Assembly (NCBI GenBank): GCA_003278925.1
Contig: QCCN01000017.1
Coordinates: 1-38,981, forward strand
Direction of reading: 5' to 3'
Origin: Prochlorococcus sp. AG-347-L17
GTDB taxonomy: Bacteria; Cyanobacteriota; Cyanobacteriia; PCC-6307; Cyanobiaceae
Length of the DNA: 38,981 bases
In this document: one piece after another, positions 34,378 through 38,981 of the stretch
How positions within the stretch are numbered: the stretch's first letter is position 1
Layout: each line of letters opens with the position of its first letter
The notes under the pieces: model-generated
Database searches by the model: none
Told to the model about the DNA's origin: nothing
The model's input: only the letters and a program-made list of their open reading frames with translations
Position numbers and translations under genes: made by a program

Positions 34378-35247
34378 ATGGTTTTTAGATTAAAAAAAGG
34401 GGATTTAATAGATATTTTAGCTCCAGGTTCCTTTATTGATGAAGACGAAAACTTTCAAAAAGGCGTAGAAATCTTAAAAAACTGGGGTTTGGAAATTAAT
34501 GAAAATAATTCTCTATCAAAAAAATTTGGTTATTTTGCAGGCGATGATCTAACTAGATTTGAAGAACTTGAAAAAGCACAAAATAGTAAGCTAATCATTT
34601 TTGCAAAAGGAGGCTGGGGTTCAGCAAGACTTTTAGAAAAAGAACCTTCTTGGCAGCATGGTTTAATGCTTGGATTCTCAGATACATGTTCTTTATTACT
34701 ATCTAAATATTCTCAAGGATTTATAGGTTCTATCCATGGCCCCATGGTTACTAGCCTTTTCAAAGAACCAGAGTGGAGTCTTGAGAGATTAAGAAATTTA
34801 CTTTTTGAGGGATATGTTGAGGACATAATAGGAATCCCTTTAAGAGGTGGGAAAGCGAAAGGAGAAATAATAGTTTCTAACTTAACTATTGCTACTTTTT
34901 TAATTGGTACTAATCACTTTCCAGATTGCAAAGGGAAAATAATAATTTTTGAAGACATTAATGAAGATATTTATAAAATTGATCGCATGTTGACTTACCT
35001 TAGGATGACTAAAACAATTTCTGAAATTGCGGGCATTGGATTCGGAAGTTTTTCTAATGATACCTGCGACCTTGAATTGAAAGATTTACTAAAAAACTGT
35101 ATTATTGAAAGACTTCAAGAGTTCGATTTTCCTATTATTTTTGATCTCCCAATAGGCCACATATCAGGGAATGCATGCATCCCGTTAGGGTATGAAGCGA
35201 CCTTAAATGGTGACAACGGCATTCTTAGTATCGATAAACCTTTTTAA
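34378..35247 (+). CDS. S66 family LD-carboxypeptidase-like protein (LdcA/MccF superfamily)
   Basis: A 289-residue serine peptidase-like protein. The start LKKGDLIDILAPGSF, the middle FAKGGWGSARLL, and the nucleophile Ser101 in GFSDTCSLL fit the S66 family. EDINEDIYKIDRML and LPIGHISGNACIPLG carry the likely catalytic Glu and His. LdcA trims the terminal D-Ala of recycled murein peptides in the cytosol, whereas MccF relatives cleave microcin C-type toxins. Sequence alone does not separate them. No signal peptide. The stop abuts ispD. Confidence 0.88.
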   Translation: MVFRLKKGDLIDILAPGSFIDEDENFQKGVEILKNWGLEINENNSLSKKFGYFAGDDLTRFEELEKAQNSKLIIFAKGGWGSARLLEKEPSWQHGLMLGFSDTCSLLLSKYSQGFIGSIHGPMVTSLFKEPEWSLERLRNLLFEGYVEDIIGIPLRGGKAKGEIIVSNLTIATFLIGTNHFPDCKGKIIIFEDINEDIYKIDRMLTYLRMTKTISEIAGIGFGSFSNDTCDLELKDLLKNCIIERLQEFDFPIIFDLPIGHISGNACIPLGYEATLNGDNGILSIDKPF

Positions 35248-35919
35248 CTAAGAGTTCTTCACAAAAAGTTTTGCTATTTTCAAATCTATAGGGGATGTAA
35301 TTTTTATATTTGAATAAGTTCCTTCAATTATCTTCACTTTCCAATTAAGCATTTCGAATAGAGAAGCATCATCTGTGACTTTCCAGTTTTTATTAATTGC
35401 CATCTTATGAGCTTTTTTTAATCTATCTACTAAAAAGCCCTGAGGAGTTTGCGCTGCCCATAAATAATTTCTGTCTGGTGTTTCTTTAATAAAACCTTCA
35501 TTATCAACAATCTTTATAGTGTCTATTACCTTAGTAGCTAAAATTACAGCTTCATTTTCATCTAATTGCTTGGCACAAAGGTCTATCAATTCAGGATTAA
35601 TTAGACATCTAGCGCCATCATGTATTAAAACTTTTTCAGCATCTTTTGGTAACGCTTTTAAACCATTAAAAACTGACTGTTGTCTGGTGTCACCACCATT
35701 AATCCAATGAACTTTATGGGCAAAATCCTTAGCTGAATTTAGTAATAAGTTTTTATCTTTCGGTTGCCCAATTATTCCAACCCAGTTTGTTGAGCTTGCA
35801 GAAAATACAGATTTAAGTGTCCAATAAATCAAAGACTCTCCCTCTAAATCAATAAGTAATTTATTTTTTCCAGCTTTCATTCTGCTACCACTTCCTGCAG
35901 CTGGTATTAAAAAGTGCAC
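35248..35919 (-). CDS. ispD: 2-C-methyl-D-erythritol 4-phosphate cytidylyltransferase
   Basis: Makes CDP-ME in the MEP pathway for isoprenoids. The 223-residue length fits. The N-terminus IPAAGSGSRMKAGKNKLLIDL holds the CTP-binding glycine loop. LIHDGARCLI, RNYLWAAQTPQGF (catalytic region), VTDDASLFE and SNIKITSPIDL follow in the normal order. It starts ATG at 35919 and ends next to the S66 gene stop. A 92-base divergent gap separates it from fabG. Confidence 0.97.
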   Translation of the reverse strand: MHFLIPAAGSGSRMKAGKNKLLIDLEGESLIYWTLKSVFSASSTNWVGIIGQPKDKNLLLNSAKDFAHKVHWINGGDTRQQSVFNGLKALPKDAEKVLIHDGARCLINPELIDLCAKQLDENEAVILATKVIDTIKIVDNEGFIKETPDRNYLWAAQTPQGFLVDRLKKAHKMAINKNWKVTDDASLFEMLNWKVKIIEGTYSNIKITSPIDLKIAKLFVKNS

Positions 35920-36011
35920 AATAGAAGGACTTAATATTTTCTAGACAATTATAAATAAAAGCAATATCTTTACACAAATAGTACTACGATTGAAAATTAT
36001 AAAATTTCATA

Positions 36012-36761
36012 ATGTCCAATACAGATTCATTATCAGGCAAAGTTGCTTTAATCACTGGAGCTAGCAGAGGAATTGGTAAAGAAATTGCTTTAGAACTAAG
36101 CCGCTTAGGAGCAGAAGTTTTTATTAATTACTCTTCTTCTGATGAAAAAGCTGAAGAAGTTGTAAATTCAATAAAAAATTCAGGAGGTAAAGCTCATAAA
36201 TTAAAATTTGATGTATCAAGAGAGGATTCTGTCAGTTCAGCTTTTGAAGAAATCATAAAAATTAATGGTTCCATTGATATTCTTATTAACAATGCTGGTA
36301 TTACTAGAGATGGACTATTGATGAGAATGAAATCGGAACAATGGGATGATGTATTAAATACAAACTTAAAAGGGGTTTTTCTTTGTACAAAATATGCTTC
36401 AAAATTTATGATGAAAAAAAGAAGTGGTAGTATCGTAAATATTTCATCTGTTGTTGGAATAATTGGTAATCCCGGTCAAGCAAATTATTCTGCAGCTAAA
36501 GCTGGAGTTATTGGATTCACCAAAACTTGTGCTAAAGAATTTGCTTCAAGAGGTATAAACGTAAATGCAATAGCTCCAGGCTTTATAGAAACAGAAATGA
36601 CTGAAAAACTTAATACTGAAGAGATACTCAAAGTTATCCCTTTAGGGAAATTAGGAAGTTGTACTCAAATTGCAAACTTAGTGTCATTCTTAGTTTCAAA
36701 TGATGCAGGAACTTACATTACAGGCCAAACAATCAGTATAGACGGGGGTATGAGTATTTAG
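36012..36761 (+). CDS. fabG: 3-oxoacyl-[acyl-carrier-protein] reductase
   Basis: An NADPH-dependent SDR that reduces 3-oxoacyl-ACP in fatty acid elongation. The 249-residue protein has GASRGIG at 16-22 (cofactor loop), NNAG at 93-96, and the catalytic triad S146, Y159 and K163 in NISSVVG and YSAAKAG. The segment NVNAIAPGFIETEMTEKL is typical of FabG. Start ATG at 36012. No other fab genes are adjacent. Its stop abuts the stop of a small minus-strand gene. Confidence 0.95.
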   Translation: MSNTDSLSGKVALITGASRGIGKEIALELSRLGAEVFINYSSSDEKAEEVVNSIKNSGGKAHKLKFDVSREDSVSSAFEEIIKINGSIDILINNAGITRDGLLMRMKSEQWDDVLNTNLKGVFLCTKYASKFMMKKRSGSIVNISSVVGIIGNPGQANYSAAKAGVIGFTKTCAKEFASRGINVNAIAPGFIETEMTEKLNTEEILKVIPLGKLGSCTQIANLVSFLVSNDAGTYITGQTISIDGGMSI

Positions 36762-36941
36762 TTATGTACTTTCATAGGGCTGGCCCAATTCATCTCTCAA
36801 CCTTCTAATTTTTTGTAAAAGTTTTAGCCTTCGACTTCTAGCAGTTAATGTTAAGAAAAATCTTAAAGGAAAGTATATTAGTGTCATAGCAATCGCGAGG
36901 ATTGCGGTAAGAGTAAAAATAAGATTATTTGTTTCTTCCAT
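36762..36941 (-). CDS. Small membrane protein, 59 aa, function unknown
   Basis: A complete frame from ATG at 36941 to TAA at 36762-36764. It encodes a short acidic start (MEETNN), a hydrophobic helix (about residues 7-33, with LTAILAIAMTLIYFPLRFFL), and a basic C-terminus (ARSRRLKLLQKIRRLRDELG). By the positive-inside rule the basic tail should lie in the cytosol. It fills the gap between fabG and groL and ends exactly at the fabG stop. The composition is protein-like, but the frame is short and unconfirmed. It resembles small photosystem or assembly-type proteins only in general shape. Confidence 0.7.
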   Translation of the reverse strand: MEETNNLIFTLTAILAIAMTLIYFPLRFFLTLTARSRRLKLLQKIRRLRDELGQPYEST

Positions 36942-37072
36942 AACTTAAAGATACTCTTATTTGAGTTAATTTGTATGTCCTATTAAAAGAAATTCGGCTT
37001 TCCCCACTTAATTAAATATCCCTTAAAAATGATTCTATGGGAGATTAGAATAAGACAAAAGATTGAGCAAAC

Positions 37073-38794
37073 ATGGCTAAACAGTTAAGTTTTTCTAATG
37101 AATCAAGAGAAGCGCTAGAAAAAGGTGTTAATTTCGTAGCTAATGCGGTTAAGGTTACTATTGGGCCGAAGGCAAAAAACGTTGTCATAGAAAAGAAATT
37201 TGGTTCACCAGATATAGTAAGAGATGGATCTACAGTTGCTAAAGAGATCGAGATTGAAAACCCAATTTCTAATTTAGGTGCGAAATTAATAGAACAAGTT
37301 GCATCCAAGACAAAAGAGAGTGCTGGTGATGGAACAACAACAGCAACCATTTTGGCTCAGAAGATGGTTCAGGAGGGATTAAAAAATATTGCTTCTGGCG
37401 CCAACCCTATGGAGTTAAAAAAAGGTATGGAGGCTGGCCTAGCTTTTGTCTTAGAAAAATTAAGTTCCAAAAGTATTTCATTAAATGGTTCTGATATCCA
37501 AAAAGTTGCAACAGTTAGTGCTGGAGGTGATGAAGAAATTGGATCTATAATTTCGAAAGCAATGGATATTGTTACTTCAGATGGTGTAATAACTGTCGAA
37601 GAATCTCAATCACTAGAAACAGAATTAGATATAACTGAAGGTATGTCTTTTGATAGAGGTTATAGTTCTCCGTATTTCGTAACAGACCAAGAAAGACAAG
37701 TTTGTGAACTTGAAAATCCTAAAATATTAATAACTGATCAAAAAGTCTCAACTTTAGTTGATCTAGTTCCAATACTTGAAGAAATTCAGAAGTCAGGCTT
37801 ACCTTTTCTAATTCTTGCTGAAGATATCGAAGGAGAGGCTTTAACCACTCTGGTTTTGAATAAGAATAGTGGGGTTTTAAATGTAGCTTCCGTAAGAGCT
37901 CCGTTATTTGGTGAGAGAAGAAAAGCTGCCCTTGAAGATATTGCAATTCTTACAGGGGCTAAGTTAATTAGCGAAGATAAATCGATGACACTTGATAAAG
38001 TATCGATTAATGATTTAGGCAAAGCAAAAAAAATAACTATCACAAAGGATAAAACTACAATTGTTGCCTTCGAAGACACTAAAGATTTAGTTAAAGCTCG
38101 AGTAGAGAAATTAAAGAGAGAAGTTAATATAACTGAATCTGAGTATGATCAGGATAAAATCAATGAAAGGATAGCCAAACTAGCCGGAGGAGTAGCTCTT
38201 ATCAAAGTAGGAGCTGCTACAGAAACAGAGATGAAGTATAAAAAGTTGAGAATCGAAGATTCCCTTAATGCTACGAAAGCTGCTATTGAAGAGGGTGTTG
38301 TTTCTGGAGGAGGACAAACTTTAATTGAAATATCAGATGATCTTTTAAAATTAAGTGAAACATCTTCAGATGATTTAAGAACGGGGATAAATATAGTTAA
38401 AGAAGCCCTTTTGGAACCTACCAAACAAATAGCAAAAAATGCTGGTTTTAATGGTGATGTAGTTGTCGCTGAAATTCAAAGGCTTAACAAAGGCTTTAAT
38501 GCTAATTCAGGACAATATGAGGATTTAAAAGATTCAGGAATATTAGATCCAACCAAAGTAATAAGATTATCTCTTCAAGATTCAGTATCTATTGCCGCTA
38601 TGCTCCTCACAACAGAAGTTGCGATGGCTGACATCCCAGAACCTGAAGCCGCAGCCCCTGGAGGACCAGGTGGAGATCCAATGGGAGGAATGGGTGGCAT
38701 GGGAATGCCAGGAATGGGCGGCATGGGAATGCCAGGAATGGGCGGCATGGGAATGCCAGGAATGGGTGGCATGGGAATGCCCGGTATGATGTAA
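37073..38794 (+). CDS. groL: Chaperonin GroEL (second, groES-free copy type)
   Basis: A 573-residue 60-kDa chaperonin with the ATP-site motif [11 protein letters not shown] (about residue 85) and the expected domain order: equatorial, intermediate, apical, intermediate, equatorial. The C-terminus is a long Gly-Met-rich tail, extended by a 24-bp repeat. No groES is adjacent, and no CIRCE element (TTAGCACTC-N9-GAGTGCTAA) is seen in the 131-base upstream gap. That suggests it is the GroEL2-type paralogue of cyanobacteria rather than the groESL copy. Start ATG at 37073. It is followed by a hairpin. Confidence 0.95.
   Translation: MAKQLSFSNESREALEKGVNFVANAVKVTIGPKAKNVVIEKKFGSPDIVRDGSTVAKEIEIENPISNLGAKLIEQVASKTKESAGDGTTTATILAQKMVQEGLKNIASGANPMELKKGMEAGLAFVLEKLSSKSISLNGSDIQKVATVSAGGDEEIGSIISKAMDIVTSDGVITVEESQSLETELDITEGMSFDRGYSSPYFVTDQERQVCELENPKILITDQKVSTLVDLVPILEEIQKSGLPFLILAEDIEGEALTTLVLNKNSGVLNVASVRAPLFGERRKAALEDIAILTGAKLISEDKSMTLDKVSINDLGKAKKITITKDKTTIVAFEDTKDLVKARVEKLKREVNITESEYDQDKINERIAKLAGGVALIKVGAATETEMKYKKLRIEDSLNATKAAIEEGVVSGGGQTLIEISDDLLKLSETSSDDLRTGINIVKEALLEPTKQIAKNAGFNGDVVVAEIQRLNKGFNANSGQYEDLKDSGILDPTKVIRLSLQDSVSIAAMLLTTEVAMADIPEPEAAAPGGPGGDPMGGMGGMGMPGMGGMGMPGMGGMGMPGMGGMGMPGMM
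38696..38791 (+). repeat. 24-bp tandem repeat in the groL tail
   Basis: Four 24-base units in frame, 38696-38719, 38720-38743, 38744-38767 and 38768-38791. The first two are identical, the third differs by one base and the fourth is degenerate. Each encodes [12 protein letters not shown] octapeptides. The tail points into the GroEL cavity in other bacteria. Confidence 0.95.
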
Positions 38795-38812
38795 AAGCTA
38801 ACTAGCTTTTTT
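38793..38812. terminator. Terminator hairpin after groL
   Basis: AAAAGCT (38793-38799) pairs with AGCTTTT (38804-38810) around a four-base loop, and six T run from 38807 to 38812. It covers the groL stop and also the last codons of the convergent minus-strand gene. Confidence 0.6.
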
Positions 38813-38981
38813 ATCGTTGTTAATCCACTTTCTTAAATTTTTAATATAAGGTAGGGGTAATTTTGGGGTTTCAGTAAATTGATTTATTTTATTAGAATTT
38901 TGATTTTTACTAGATATTTCATTGCTTCTAGCAGTTTCCAGGCCATCTGATTCCATCTTTGTCTCTTCAATATTTTCAAAA
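38798..38981 (-). CDS. Hypothetical protein, C-terminal fragment (5' end outside window)
   Basis: The minus-strand frame is open from the window edge to TAG at 38798-38800, giving about 61 residues. It is rich in Asn, Ser, Lys and Glu (low-complexity), then ends with PKLPLPYIKNLRKWINNDKKAS. No known family is recognised. The stop lies inside the groL terminator, and the two genes are convergent. The call as a gene rests on the continuous frame and on the sensible amino-acid composition. Confidence 0.65.
   Translation of the reverse strand, partial: FENIEETKMESDGLETARSNEISSKNQNSNKINQFTETPKLPLPYIKNLRKWINNDKKAS

Noticed and set aside
36942..37072. CIRCE-type heat-shock operator upstream of groL
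   Set aside because: No TTAGCACTC/GAGTGCTAA pair is present on either strand.
38575..38789. Repetitive open frames on both strands across the groL tail
   Set aside because: They are alternative-frame readings of the 24-bp repeat; the groL frame fully explains the sequence.
1..38981. CRISPR arrays, insertion sequences, prophage or genomic-island signs
   Set aside because: No spaced direct repeats, transposases, integrases or tRNA-associated att duplications were seen; both tRNA genes are flanked by conserved housekeeping genes.

Overview
The window looks like a core chromosomal segment of a high-light Prochlorococcus (marine picocyanobacterium). This rests on very low GC, very short intergenic gaps, photosynthesis genes (psaF, psaJ, petC, petA, a high-light-inducible protein), a C5-pathway hemL, and a compact gene content and order that I recognise from this genus. 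No insertion sequence, phage gene, CRISPR array, integrase or rRNA was seen. No stretch longer than about 300 bases lacks a gene.

Layout. 1-5520: 3' end of a principal-type sigma factor, hemC, ppa (convergent), an M32 carboxypeptidase, then a plus-strand run of a YjbQ protein, a pterin dehydratase and a His-rich CobW GTPase. 5547-10242: an iron-type ABC permease facing a minus-strand run of two unknown proteins, LarC and an LPG-synthase-like membrane protein. 10314-12687: xthA and hemL. 12759-16125: a minus-strand run of a BioD/DRTGG protein, a LOG-like Rossmann protein, yajQ, a 69-aa unknown and an SPFH protein. 16279-20775: an SDR, map (minus), a PepSY-type mini membrane protein, then a translation cluster of rplS, tRNA-Trp, a small basic protein that I believe is the marine-picocyanobacterial hyperconserved protein, tRNA-Asp and gltX. 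20776-24188: a cation/proton antiporter, hli and tsaD (all minus), then psaF-psaJ. 24203-29564: gmk, rqcH, an unknown membrane protein, tatC, a DUF3067 protein, petC and petA. 29575-35919: lgt, cobM, a RodZ-like HTH protein, ppx (minus), a UbiA prenyltransferase, an S66 carboxypeptidase and ispD (minus). 36012-38981: fabG, a small membrane protein of 59 aa, an orphan groL with a GM-rich repeat tail, and the 3' end of a minus-strand unknown.

Functional links. Tetrapyrrole synthesis has three entries (hemL, hemC, cobM). Photosynthetic electron transfer has PSI subunits PsaF/PsaJ, the b6f subunits PetC/PetA, TatC (the Rieske protein has a twin-arginine signal) and a prenyltransferase probably serving plastoquinone. 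Metal handling has CobW, LarC and the ABC permease. Translation and its quality control have rplS, two tRNAs, gltX, tsaD, map and rqcH.

Nothing in the window is clearly a new multi-gene defence or mobile system. The most interesting items are small or orphan genes: the hyperconserved small protein inside the tRNA cluster, DUF3067 next to tatC and petCA, LarC without visible partners, the BioD-DRTGG/LOG-like pair, and short membrane proteins of unknown role. Several starts are TTG or GTG, so some 5' ends are uncertain.
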